Shown here piece by piece: positions 15,172-23,463 of a stretch of DNA of 37,386 bases (position 1 is its first letter; every line of letters starts with the position of its first letter). Location: assembly GCA_040382235.1 (NCBI GenBank), contig JBEIFV010000041.1, positions 1 to 37,386 on the forward strand. The letters run 5' to 3'. The notes below the pieces were generated by a model. The model searched no databases. It was not told the DNA's origin and worked only from the letters and a program-made list of their open reading frames with translations. Both the position numbers and the translations under genes were made by a program. This DNA is from JAEUOS01 sp040382235. GTDB lineage: Bacteria > Pseudomonadota > Gammaproteobacteria > Burkholderiales > JAEUOS01.

Positions 15172-16359
15172 TCATGCTGCGGATGAAGCCTTCGGGTTGG
15201 GCAATAGCGCCCAAAGCGGCACCGCTTCAACGCCATCGCCAAGCGTGAAGCGCGTCTCGCCTGGATAGACGACATAGAGCGCGTCGAGCTTGAGGTCTTC
15301 GCGCGCCACGTGCATCGATCGCGTGACTGTCGGCACGTCGGCGCGTTTGAACTCGACGCCGATGCGCCGCTCGCCCTTGAGCATCAGCAAGTCCAGCTCG
15401 GCCCCCTGGTGCGTAGCCCAGAAGTAGGCCTGGTCGGGCTTGGCCAGGCGCAACACCTGCTCCAGGGCAAAGCCTTCCCAGCTGGCCCCGCAGTGCGGGT
15501 GCGCGAGCAGCGCAGGCAGCGTCGCCGCACCCATCAGTGCGTGCAGCAGGCCGGTGTCACGAAAATAGATCTTCGGCGCCTTGACCTGCCGCTTGCCCAG
15601 GTTCTGATGCCAGGGCTGCAACTGGCGCACCATCAAGGTTTGGGTGAGCGTATCGAGATAGCGCCGCACGGTGGGCTCGGAGACACCGAGGGAGCGCGCC
15701 GGATTGGCGGCGGCCCAGATCTGCCCGTGGTAGTGCGCCAGCATGCGCCAGAAACGCAGCATCGCAGGAGCGGCGATGCTGACGCCGAATTGCGGCAAAT
15801 CGACCTCGACGTGGCTGGCGATGGCACCGGCGCGCCACGCCAGGCTGTCTTCATCGGACGCGGCCAGATACGAGCGTGGGAAGCCACCGCGCAGCCACAG
15901 TCGTTGCACCGCATCGGCTTGGTAGCCGACGGACGGCTCGCCGATTTCACCGAAGTTGAAACCACTCACCTCGATGGTTTCGACCCGGCCCAGCAGCGAT
16001 TCCCCGGCCTGGCGCAGCAGCGCGGGCGAAGCGCTGCCGAGCAGCAAATACCGACCCGGCACATCGGACCGGTCGATCAGCACCCGCAGCACGGGAAACA
16101 GGTTCGGGCGGCGCTGCACCTCGTCGATCACTACCAGGCCTTCGAGGCGCGACAAGGTATCGACCGGCTGCGCAAGGCGCGCTTCGTGCAGCGGGTTCTC
16201 CAGATCGAAATAATTGGGCGAGTCACGCGCCAGGAAGCCCTGCGCGATCGTGCTCTTGCCCGACTGGCGCGGCCCGTTGAGGACAACGGCGCGCGAGCGG
16301 CGCAGGGCTTGGCGCACAGAGGTTTGCAGTTCCGTTCGGGGTAACAGGCAAGATGGCAT
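15172..16359 (-). CDS. AAA ATPase with DUF4143 domain
   Basis: This is a 395-aa ATP-binding protein. Walker A is NGPRQSGKST (about residues 28-37) and Walker B is LVVIDEVQRRPNLF, followed by the LLLGSASP sensor segment. These form the AAA_14 domain. The C-terminal half is the DUF4143 domain, with a winged-helix part (SEPTVRRYLDTLTQTLMVRQLQPW) and a nuclease-like tail (GAELDLLMLKGERRIGVEFKRAD), which resembles a PD-(D/E)XK core. Members are scattered among genomes and mobile; their role is not settled, and toxin-like or defence functions have been proposed. ATG 16359 is preferred over a TTG six codons upstream. A 12-base inverted repeat lies just upstream. Confidence 0.9.
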   Translation of the reverse strand: MPSCLLPRTELQTSVRQALRRSRAVVLNGPRQSGKSTIAQGFLARDSPNYFDLENPLHEARLAQPVDTLSRLEGLVVIDEVQRRPNLFPVLRVLIDRSDVPGRYLLLGSASPALLRQAGESLLGRVETIEVSGFNFGEIGEPSVGYQADAVQRLWLRGGFPRSYLAASDEDSLAWRAGAIASHVEVDLPQFGVSIAAPAMLRFWRMLAHYHGQIWAAANPARSLGVSEPTVRRYLDTLTQTLMVRQLQPWHQNLGKRQVKAPKIYFRDTGLLHALMGAATLPALLAHPHCGASWEGFALEQVLRLAKPDQAYFWATHQGAELDLLMLKGERRIGVEFKRADVPTVTRSMHVAREDLKLDALYVVYPGETRFTLGDGVEAVPLWALLPNPKASSAA

Positions 16360-16379
16360 CGGAAAAGCGTAGCACAAAT

Positions 16380-16418
16380 TCCATGAAATTCCAACATGAT
16401 GTGTTCGAATTTCATGGA
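16380..16418. repeat. 12-base inverted repeat upstream of the DUF4143 ATPase gene
   Basis: TCCATGAAATTC (16380-16391) and GAATTTCATGGA (16407-16418) are perfect inverted copies separated by 15 bases. The repeat begins 20 bases before the ATPase ATG, so it covers the expected promoter or leader. Probable role: operator for autoregulation by the ATPase's own winged-helix part, or a site for a partner. This is inferred from position. Confidence 0.7.
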
Positions 16419-16500
16419 TATTCTTCTGCCCACCCTAGTGAGGAAACGCCGTTTTCCCTTCACCCTGGATCAGGCGCTTTTCAAGCCGGCCACGAAGCCC

Positions 16501-16531
16501 TTGGCGCCGCATGGAAACCGCGGACTAGAAT
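16501..16531 (+). promoter_or_regulatory. Possible promoter of the Bug receptor gene
   Basis: TAGAAT (16526-16531) is a good -10 hexamer 33 bases before the ATG. TTGGCG (16501-16506) is a possible -35, though the 19-base spacing is long. The same layout, TTGGC then GCATG then TAGA, precedes the NTF2-like gene near 28560. Inferred only. Confidence 0.3.
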
Positions 16532-16564
16532 CGGGCCTCTGTCAAACACTGGTCCGCTCCGAAC

Positions 16565-17536
16565 ATGGCAAGCCTACGCGCGCTCATCATCGCCCCTGCA
16601 CTTTTCGCGGTCATGCTGGCCGCGCCTGCCCATGCCGCCTTTCCCGAAAAGCCGGTCAAGGTCGTTATCGGCTTTCCCGCCGGCGGGCCGCTCGATTCGC
16701 ACATGCGCCTGATGTCCGACAAGCTCGCCACGACGCTCGGCCAGCCGGTGATCATCGATTACAAGAGCGGTGCCGGCGGCGCGGTGGGTGCGGATTCGGT
16801 GGCCAAGGCGGCGCCGGATGGCTATACCGTGCTGCTGGCCAACACCGGCACCATGGTGATCAACCCGGCGGTGTATTCCAGGCTGCCGTACAACACGCTG
16901 CGCGATTTCGCGGCCGTGGCGCGCACCGCGCAGCAGCCCCTGCTGCTGGTGGTCAACCCGCAGGTGCCGGCCAAGACCCTGCCGGAATTCATCGCCTATG
17001 CCAAGGCCAATCCGGGCCGAGTCAATTTCGGTTCGGCCGGCAACGGCGGCATCTCGCATCTGGTGCCGGAAATGCTCAAGCAGTCGACCGGAATCTCGAT
17101 GACACATGTGCCTTACAAGGGCAGCGCGCCGGCGTTCATCGATCTCATCGCAGGCCAGGTGCAGTTCATGGCCGAGTCGGTGCCGCAGGCCGCGCAGTAT
17201 GCCAAGCAGGGCACGGTGCGCGCGCTGGCGGTGACCAGCCGCGAACGCAACGCCGCGTCGCCGGATACGCCCACCATGGCCGAAGCCGGCGTGCGCAATT
17301 TCGAAGTGGTCGGGTTCTACGGCATCCTGGCGCCTGCCGCCACGCCGAAAGACGTGGTGGAGCGCCTGGCGGGCGCCTTCAGGCAGGTGCTCGAAGACCC
17401 CGCCATCCGGGATCGCATGGTGCAGCAGGGCGCCGATCCGGCCTTCCTGGGCAGCACCGATTTCCAGGCCTTGCTCAAGGCCGAGATGCCGCGCTGGGCG
17501 GCGGCGGTGGCGGCTTCGGGTACCAAGCTCGACTGA
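16565..17536 (+). CDS. Bug-family (TctC) periplasmic substrate-binding protein
   Basis: This orphan TTT-type receptor is 323 aa. A signal peptide (LIIAPALFAVMLAAPAHA) is followed by FPEKPVKVVIGFPAGGPLDSHMR, GQPVIIDYKSGAGGAVGAD, APDGYTVLLANTG, and the MTHVPYKGSAPAFIDLIAGQV ligand-pocket block, all diagnostic of Bug proteins. The DSH in the first loop is a common variant. No TctAB permease gene is near, so it must share a permease or act as a sensor, as is usual for the many Bug paralogues of Burkholderiales. It is single and transcribed towards the DUF1445 gene. The ligand cannot be predicted. Confidence 0.94.
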   Translation: MASLRALIIAPALFAVMLAAPAHAAFPEKPVKVVIGFPAGGPLDSHMRLMSDKLATTLGQPVIIDYKSGAGGAVGADSVAKAAPDGYTVLLANTGTMVINPAVYSRLPYNTLRDFAAVARTAQQPLLLVVNPQVPAKTLPEFIAYAKANPGRVNFGSAGNGGISHLVPEMLKQSTGISMTHVPYKGSAPAFIDLIAGQVQFMAESVPQAAQYAKQGTVRALAVTSRERNAASPDTPTMAEAGVRNFEVVGFYGILAPAATPKDVVERLAGAFRQVLEDPAIRDRMVQQGADPAFLGSTDFQALLKAEMPRWAAAVAASGTKLD

Positions 17537-17584
17537 ACGGGCGCCTGCGGCCGGTATTGCGCCGCAAGTGCCGCGCCGGTCGAC

Positions 17585-18352
17585 TCACGGCACGCACAGC
17601 AAGTCAGCGCGCAGGTCGGTGATGAAGCTGTGCGCCGGGGCGTGGCTGATCATCAGTTCGATGCCGGCTGCCTCCGCGGCCGCTTGCGGCGTCACCCCGC
17701 AGGCCCAGAACACGGCCGTGAGGCCATCGGGTACGCGCTCGACCGCTGGGCCGAACAGCGGGTTTGCCAGGTCCGCGCCAATCGCCGCCGGGTCGCCGAT
17801 ATGGATCGGCGCGCCGTGGTTGAACGGAAAGCGGCTCGTCACCTGGGTGGCCGTGATCGCCTGAAGCGGCGTCAGCCAGCGCATGGTCACCACCAGGTTG
17901 CCGCGGAACGCGCCGGCCGGCTCGGTGGGCAGCGTCGAGCGCAGTACCCAGCGGTCCTTGCGGGTCGGCACGCCGGCGCGCTCAAGTGCCTCGTCGAAGG
18001 TGATGCCGGAGCCGATCAGGAAGGCGACGAGGTCGTCGCGCCACAGGTCGGTGATGTCGGTCGCATCCGGCATGCGCCGGCCATGCCGGTAGATCGCATA
18101 GCGCGCCAGGTCGGTGCGCAGGTCGGCGCCGGGCGCCAAGCGCCTGGGCTCGGGGTCGCCGGGGTCGGTGACCTCGAGCAGCGGGCAGGCGCGCTGGTTG
18201 CGCTGGCAATACAGCATGAAATCGAAGGCCAGCGCGCGTGGAATGATCACCAGGTTGCATTGCACATAACCCATGGCGACGCCGCGCGAACTGCCTCCAT
18301 GGCGGCCCGCGCGGATCTCCATGCGCGCCTGCTGTGCCGGATTGAGCGTCAT
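17585..18352 (-). CDS. DUF1445 family putative hydro-lyase
   Basis: This 255-aa protein belongs to the DUF1445 'putative hydro-lyase' family, related to the mammalian D-glutamate cyclase domain. Recognisable blocks are the ARMEIRAGRHGGSSRGVAMGYVQCNL start, FMLYCQRNQRACPLLEVTDPGDP, FLIGSGITFDEAL, the RFPFNHGAPIHIGDP segment, and the end VFWACGVTPQAAAEAAGIELMISHAPAHSFITDL, with the conserved H-x-P-G/A-H motif. The likely chemistry is addition or removal of water or intramolecular cyclisation on a carboxylic acid. ATG 18352 lies 10 bases after the amidohydrolase stop, making this the last gene of the TAXI-TRAP operon. Its substrate is presumably an intermediate of that pathway. Confidence 0.9.
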   Translation of the reverse strand: MTLNPAQQARMEIRAGRHGGSSRGVAMGYVQCNLVIIPRALAFDFMLYCQRNQRACPLLEVTDPGDPEPRRLAPGADLRTDLARYAIYRHGRRMPDATDITDLWRDDLVAFLIGSGITFDEALERAGVPTRKDRWVLRSTLPTEPAGAFRGNLVVTMRWLTPLQAITATQVTSRFPFNHGAPIHIGDPAAIGADLANPLFGPAVERVPDGLTAVFWACGVTPQAAAEAAGIELMISHAPAHSFITDLRADLLCVP

Positions 18353-18362
18353 GGCGCCGCCC

Positions 18363-19382
18363 TCATGCGGAGTGCTTGAGGCGCAGCAGGCGGACCGCGT
18401 TGCCGAAGTAGATCTTGCCCTTCTCGTCTTCAGGCAACCCCAGTTCCTCGATCGCCTGCGGAATGGTGCGCAGGAACATCGGCCCGCCTTCCGGATCGAA
18501 CGGGCAATCGCAGGCGAACAGCACATGGTCGGCACCGAAAAAATCGAGCCCGCAGCGCAGGCCGGAGCGGCCGCCGGCAAGCGCGGTGTCGGCATAGAAC
18601 ATGCGGAAGTAATCGATCGGGCGCTTGGCCATGCGTTTCAAGAGACCCTCGTAATCCTCGTCCGAGGTGCGGCTGCCCAGCTGGTCCAGGCCCGGCCCCA
18701 GGCGGCCGTCGAAAAACGGGATCATCGCGCCCATGTGGTGGGTGATCAGGCGCAGGTCGGGCAGGCGGTCGAAAAACCCCGAGAAAACCATGCGTGCCAT
18801 CGCCGCGCTGGTTTCGTAGGGCCAGCCGAAAGTCCACCAGATCTCGAACTTCGATTTCTTTTCGCCCAGGTAGTCGGGAAAATTCGCACCGCGCGCCGGA
18901 TGCATCCACACCGGCACGTCGTAGTGCCGGGTGGCGCGCTCGAAGATCGGCCAGAATTCCGGCTCGTCCAGCGCGCGACCGTTGACATTGGTGAACACCT
19001 GGATGCCGCAGGCCCCAAGCGTGCGGATGGCGCGCTCCATTTCTTCGAGCGCGGCGCCGACATTGTTCATCGGCAGCGATGCCACGAAGGCTGGAAAGCG
19101 CTCGGGATGGCGTGCCACGATCTCGGCCATGCCATCGTTGGCCAGGCGCGCCAGCGCTGGCGCTTCCTCGGGCCCGGCGATGAATTCGATCGGCGGGCTC
19201 GACAGGGTCAGAATCTGCTGATAGCCCGGGAACTCGTCCATCATCTTCATGCGCGCCGCCAGATCGTAGAGCACCGGCACGGTGAGCCAGCGCTTGATCG
19301 CGCCCTGGTCGCGCGCCAGCTGCTTCATGCGCTCGAAATAAGCCGGGGGAAAGAGGTGCGAGAAGACGTCGATCTTGCGCAT
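18363..19382 (-). CDS. Amidohydrolase family 2 (ACMSD-like) enzyme with altered metal motif
   Basis: This 339-aa TIM-barrel protein is of the amidohydrolase-2 family, which includes aminocarboxymuconate-semialdehyde and gamma-resorcylate decarboxylases. Metal-site candidates are His9 in MRKIDVFSHLFPP, the histidine in VPVWMHPARGANFPD, the histidines in LITHHMGAMIPFFDGR and the aspartate in LFACDCPFDPEGG. The usual first H-x-H reads F-S-H, so the first histidine is a phenylalanine. I recall a subgroup starting DVFNH, so this is probably a family trait rather than damage. Likely a decarboxylase or hydrolase acting on the imported acid. It follows the PL22-like gene by 23 bases and precedes DUF1445 by 10 bases. 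Confidence 0.9.
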   Translation of the reverse strand: MRKIDVFSHLFPPAYFERMKQLARDQGAIKRWLTVPVLYDLAARMKMMDEFPGYQQILTLSSPPIEFIAGPEEAPALARLANDGMAEIVARHPERFPAFVASLPMNNVGAALEEMERAIRTLGACGIQVFTNVNGRALDEPEFWPIFERATRHYDVPVWMHPARGANFPDYLGEKKSKFEIWWTFGWPYETSAAMARMVFSGFFDRLPDLRLITHHMGAMIPFFDGRLGPGLDQLGSRTSDEDYEGLLKRMAKRPIDYFRMFYADTALAGGRSGLRCGLDFFGADHVLFACDCPFDPEGGPMFLRTIPQAIEELGLPEDEKGKIYFGNAVRLLRLKHSA

Positions 19383-19405
19383 GGCGGCGCTCCGGTCGGG
19401 TGGGG

Positions 19406-20500
19406 TCAGGCGGTGGGGCCTTCGAGGATGCACTCGAAAATCTGCGCATGCCCGCCGGCGTCGGAGGTGTAGATCACCCGCGTGCCGTCGGGCGAAAAGC
19501 GCGGATGCGGATGGGTGTGCTGTGGCGCGTAGACCTCGCGCGGGCCGTCGTTGTAAGGGAACGGCCCGCCCCAGTGCTGCCCGACATTGCTCGCGCGCGG
19601 CTGGCACAGCAGCTGCGGCAAGCCGCCGTCCGGCGCGATCAGATGGATGCCGATATCGGGAAAGGTGGTGTCGCAGACGATGCGTCGGCCGGCTGGGTCG
19701 AAGATCGCGTGCCAGGCCGGAAAGCGGGTCAGCGCGCGCACCCGGCCGCTGTCGACATCGACCGCCAGCATGCCGCGCGGCCAGTCGACGAAGGCGAGCT
19801 CGCGCGTGCCGGGGATCCAGGTCTCGTGGGTGATCCACTGCGTGCGGTCGCTGCGCGGATAGGGGTTCCAGTGGCGCGAGCCATCGCGCGAGACGCACCA
19901 GATGCGGTTGACAAGCGGCCCGGCATAGAACAGCAGGTCGGCATCCGACGGATGGAACTGCGGGTGCCCGATGCTCGCCGCCTCGAGGATCACCCGGCTG
20001 CCGCCGCGCTCGGTGTCGACCATATGCAGGCGCGACACGCCCGCGGCCTTGACCGGCACCGCCCAGTGGCGGTCGTCGTGCGACAGCGCGGTGGTGCCCA
20101 TCGCCGCGCCGACCATGCCGCGCTCGCGCATCTCGACGCTGCCGAAATCGGCCAGGCATTCCTCGACGAAGGTCGTGGTGTCGATGCGCCAGGCGCAGGT
20201 GCCGGCGACGAAGAACACGTGCCGGCCGTCGTGCGAAGGGTGGAGCGACCACTCGGCGAGATCGTCGCGATCGGTCAGCTGCGTGAGCGTGCCGTCGGCG
20301 CGCGACTCGGCGAAGATCTGCGGCGCGCCGGTGCGATGCGAGACCAACACCAGGCGGCGCATCGCGTCGTCGAAGCAGGGTACGAAGAAGAACGGGTGGT
20401 GGTGGATCGACGGGTGGTCGGTCACCTGGCGGATGCGCGCGCCGGTGTCGGGGTCGCGGAAAGTGCGCCCCTCCGCTGCCGCTATGCTGCCCTTGGGCAT
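19406..20500 (-). CDS. Oligogalacturonate-lyase-like (PL22) beta-propeller protein
   Basis: This 364-aa protein lacks a signal peptide, so it is cytoplasmic. Repeated FHPSDADLLFY, FSPDGTRVIYTSD and FDPAGRRIVCDT strands indicate a seven-bladed propeller like TolB/DPP4-N and oligogalacturonate lyase (PL22). The lyase's metal and base residues seem to be kept: Gln327, His330 and His332 (QHTHPHPRFSPDG) have the known Q-x-x-H-x-H spacing, and His225 (WITHETW) and His264 (PAWHAIF) fit the other two. PL22 enzymes cleave short unsaturated uronides by beta-elimination. No other pectin genes are near, so the true substrate may be different. The ATG at 20500 lies one base after the permease stop. Confidence 0.85.
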   Translation of the reverse strand: MPKGSIAAAEGRTFRDPDTGARIRQVTDHPSIHHHPFFFVPCFDDAMRRLVLVSHRTGAPQIFAESRADGTLTQLTDRDDLAEWSLHPSHDGRHVFFVAGTCAWRIDTTTFVEECLADFGSVEMRERGMVGAAMGTTALSHDDRHWAVPVKAAGVSRLHMVDTERGGSRVILEAASIGHPQFHPSDADLLFYAGPLVNRIWCVSRDGSRHWNPYPRSDRTQWITHETWIPGTRELAFVDWPRGMLAVDVDSGRVRALTRFPAWHAIFDPAGRRIVCDTTFPDIGIHLIAPDGGLPQLLCQPRASNVGQHWGGPFPYNDGPREVYAPQHTHPHPRFSPDGTRVIYTSDAGGHAQIFECILEGPTA

Positions 20501-20501
20501 C

Positions 20502-22373
20502 TCAGCGCGCCGGCCGCCTGCTGCCCAGGCGCGGGCCGACCCACAAGGTCCAGCCGAGCAGCAGGATGAACGCCGCGCAACCGGCGCCCCACCACTGGCT
20601 GCCGGTGGGGGCGAACAGGATCATTAGCGCCACCGCGCCGAACAGCATGCGCACGAGCCAGCCCACCACCCCGTTGACGTAACCCTCCAGCATCACCGCC
20701 CAGGCGAAGGTGGCGGCCATCATCGAGATGAACGCCAGCGCGATCCAGCCGGGCGCGCCGGCCCACAGGAGCGCCGGGTCGAAGGCGAAGGCGAACGGAA
20801 TAAGGAACAGCACGAACGAAAGCTTGAAGGCCAGCCAGCCGGTTTTCATCGCGTCCGCCTTGGCCAGGCCTGCCGCGGCATACGAGGCCAGCGCCACCGG
20901 CGGGGTGATCATCGACAGCACGCAGTAGTACATGACGAAAAAGTGCGCGGCCAGCGGGTCGATGCCCAGCTTGGTCATGGCCGGCACGAACAGGATGGCG
21001 CCGATGATGTAGGCCGCCACCGTCGGCAAGCCCATGCCCATGACGATGCAGCCCAGGATGATCATCAGCATCGCACCGATCAGGGTGCCGCCGGACATGG
21101 CGATCAGCTGGGTCGAGAACTTGAGCGCCAGGTTGGACTGGATCGCCACCGCGATGATGATGCCGATGGCGATGATAGGCACCGCCACCTGCGCCGCTTG
21201 CTTGGCGACCTCTTCGATCATGTCCAGCCAGCCGGCCAGCGACAGGCGCGACGCGCGCCGGAAGTAGCAGGTCACCAGCGCGACCAGCGAGGCGGCGATC
21301 GCCGCAGTGGTGGCCGAATAATCGCTTGCCAGGAGCGCGATCAGCACCAGCGGCGAGGCGAACAGATGCAGGCGCGGGCCGATCGGGGCGATGTCGGTCA
21401 GGTCCCCCGCCGACAGCGTGCCGATGCCGCGCCGGCGCGCCTTGAGGTCGACGATCATGTACAGCGCGAAGTAATAGGCCACCGCCGGAATGATGCCGGC
21501 CAACGCGATGCGGCTGTAGGGCACCGCCAGCAGTTCGGCCATGACGAAGGCGGCGATCCCCATCACCGGCGGCATCAGCTGGCCGCCGGTGGAGGCGGTG
21601 GCCTCATGCGCCGCAGCTTCCTCGGCTGAATAGCCGGTACGCTTCATCAGCGGGATGGTGAAGATGCCGGTGGCCACCACGTTGGCCACCGCGCTGCCGC
21701 TGATGGTGCCGAACAGGGCCGAGGCCACGATCTCCGATTTCGCCGCGCCGCCCTTGCGCCGCCCCACCATCCTGAGCGCGCTGTCGATGAACAACTGGCC
21801 GCCGCCGGTGGCCGAATAGACCACCCCGAACAGGATGAAGTACCAGACGAAGTCCACCGAGGTCTGGGTGGTCACGCCCAGGATGCCGTGGGTGGCCATG
21901 GTCATGATTTCGATGAAGAGCCCGAATTCGAAACCCTGGAAAGACAGCCAGCCCGGAAACCAGCGCCCGAGAAAGCCGTAGGCCACGAAGGCGGCCACCA
22001 CCCACAAGAGGCTCCAACCCACCACCCGGCGCACCGCCTCCATCAGGATCACCAGCACCAGCACGCCGAACAGCAGGTCGCGCGGCATCACCTCGTCCAC
22101 ATTCTCCATCCGGCCCGCCAGGCGCGTGAGATCGAGAAGGTAGTAGCCGAGTACCGCGAAGGCGGCGATGAGCAGGCTGAAATCGACCACCTTGCGCCAG
22201 CGCCCGCCCGGCGCGAGCGGCTGCCACAGGAACACCGTGGCCAGCGCCAGGCAGATGTGTACCGGGCGGGTGACCTGGAGCGTCAGCGGGTCGTAGAGGA
22301 TGTAGAGCTGGAACAGCAGGAATGCCAGCGCCACCAGAAAGCGCGGGTGGGCCACCCGCCTGATCAATTCCAT
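20502..22373 (-). CDS. TRAP transporter fused permease (DctQM-type), TAXI class
   Basis: This inner-membrane permease is 623 aa, fusing the small (4-helix DctQ-like) and large (12-helix DctM-like) TRAP subunits. About 16 or more hydrophobic segments are visible. Typical DctM blocks are VDFVWYFILFGVVYSATGGGQLF, the MKRTGYSAEEAAAHEATASTGGQLMPPVMG loop, MGMGLPTVAAYIIGA and MITPPVALASYAAAGLA. ATG 22373 gives MELIRRVAHPRFLVALAF; the longer upstream frame is not coding. It follows the TAXI receptor by 70 bases and is followed after one base by the PL22-like gene. It imports the operon's substrate using a sodium or proton gradient. Confidence 0.95.
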   Translation of the reverse strand: MELIRRVAHPRFLVALAFLLFQLYILYDPLTLQVTRPVHICLALATVFLWQPLAPGGRWRKVVDFSLLIAAFAVLGYYLLDLTRLAGRMENVDEVMPRDLLFGVLVLVILMEAVRRVVGWSLLWVVAAFVAYGFLGRWFPGWLSFQGFEFGLFIEIMTMATHGILGVTTQTSVDFVWYFILFGVVYSATGGGQLFIDSALRMVGRRKGGAAKSEIVASALFGTISGSAVANVVATGIFTIPLMKRTGYSAEEAAAHEATASTGGQLMPPVMGIAAFVMAELLAVPYSRIALAGIIPAVAYYFALYMIVDLKARRRGIGTLSAGDLTDIAPIGPRLHLFASPLVLIALLASDYSATTAAIAASLVALVTCYFRRASRLSLAGWLDMIEEVAKQAAQVAVPIIAIGIIIAVAIQSNLALKFSTQLIAMSGGTLIGAMLMIILGCIVMGMGLPTVAAYIIGAILFVPAMTKLGIDPLAAHFFVMYYCVLSMITPPVALASYAAAGLAKADAMKTGWLAFKLSFVLFLIPFAFAFDPALLWAGAPGWIALAFISMMAATFAWAVMLEGYVNGVVGWLVRMLFGAVALMILFAPTGSQWWGAGCAAFILLLGWTLWVGPRLGSRRPAR

Positions 22374-22443
22374 CAAAAGGTCTCTCGTGCGGCCTGCGCT
22401 TCGAATCTGCTGGCCAGGTGCCCGCAGGCGCCTGGCAACATGG

Positions 22444-23463
22444 CTACATCCAGCCTTTTTCCTTGTAGTAGCGGATCGCCCCGGGATGCAGCGGAATGCC
22501 GACGTTTTCCGGGCGCCACGCATCCTTGGCAACAAAGCCCGCCATCGCCTTGTTGTCCGCCACGATGGCGTCGCGGTTCTCGATGATCGCCTTGGTGATC
22601 GCGTAGGCCACGTTGTCCGGCATGTCCTTGTTGACGATCAGGTTGGTGCCGAAGTCGGCCGCCTTGGTCGGCCCGTTCTGCCCCTTGAAGGAGGCCGGCA
22701 GCGGATGCACCTTGAGGCCGCTCTTGCCCAGCAGGGCGAGGGTTTTTTCCGGCAGGTCCACAAAGCGCAGCGGTACCGTCAGCGTGACCTCCTGGGTGGC
22801 CGGATGGCCCGGCGAGACGCTTTCGAAATACAGGTCGGCGCGACCGTCGCGCATCATGCTGGGGATCTGTCCCACATCGACCTGGATGATCTGCCCGCCG
22901 CCTGCCTTGTACTTCTCGAAATTGAGACCCAGGGATTCGAAGATCAGGCGTACCGATGGCGGCACCGTGCTGCCGGCCGGCTTCATGATCACGCGCGGCG
23001 GCTGTTTCGAGGTGAGTGCTTTTTCGAGCGTGTCGTTGCCGGTGCGCTTGATGTAGTCCTCGGTAAGCATGCCGGTGATCCATACCTCGTTCAGGCCACC
23101 CAGGAGGGCGCGGATGTTGGGGTACTTCTTGCCCTTGTAGATCTCCTCCTCGCCGTGCATCGCCCAGTAGGAGGTGATGACGTTGGCGAAGGCGACATCG
23201 GCCTTGTTGTCGTTGACCACGATCGGGTTGCCGATGCCGCCGCCGCGCGCGATGATGTCGACCTTGGCGCCCGGCGGCAGGCCGGCCTGGATGTGCTTGG
23301 AAAAACTGGCGGCGAACACGTACCAGATCGACCCCAGCGGCATGGCGCCGAACTTGAGCTCGTTGGGCTGCTGCGCCTGCGCGGAGCCTATCGACCCAAG
23401 CGCTGTGCCGAGGGCGAAACACACTGCGGCAATGCGGACGATCAAATGGCGGCGAAGCTTCAT
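22444..23463 (-). CDS. TAXI-family TRAP transporter solute-binding protein
   Basis: This periplasmic receptor (339 aa) is of the TAXI type, the class that pairs with fused permeases. The signal peptide (RRHLIVRIAAVCFALGTALG, then SIGSAQAQQ) precedes LKFGAMPLGSIWYVFAASFSKHI, AKVDIIARGGGIGNPIVVNDNKADVAFAN and the GEEEIYKGKKYPNIRALLGGLNEVWI block. ATG 23463 has GGGAG upstream. It is the first gene of the operon with the permease, PL22-like protein, amidohydrolase and DUF1445 protein. Known TAXI ligands include glutamate and 2-oxoglutarate-like acids; here the ligand is unknown. Confidence 0.95.
   Translation of the reverse strand: MKLRRHLIVRIAAVCFALGTALGSIGSAQAQQPNELKFGAMPLGSIWYVFAASFSKHIQAGLPPGAKVDIIARGGGIGNPIVVNDNKADVAFANVITSYWAMHGEEEIYKGKKYPNIRALLGGLNEVWITGMLTEDYIKRTGNDTLEKALTSKQPPRVIMKPAGSTVPPSVRLIFESLGLNFEKYKAGGGQIIQVDVGQIPSMMRDGRADLYFESVSPGHPATQEVTLTVPLRFVDLPEKTLALLGKSGLKVHPLPASFKGQNGPTKAADFGTNLIVNKDMPDNVAYAITKAIIENRDAIVADNKAMAGFVAKDAWRPENVGIPLHPGAIRYYKEKGWM

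Noticed and set aside
19400..20569. Long plus-strand open frame (389 codons) opposite the PL22-like gene
   Set aside because: High-GC shadow: low-complexity Arg/Ala/Gly/Asp content, no motif, lies antisense to a gene with clear family motifs.
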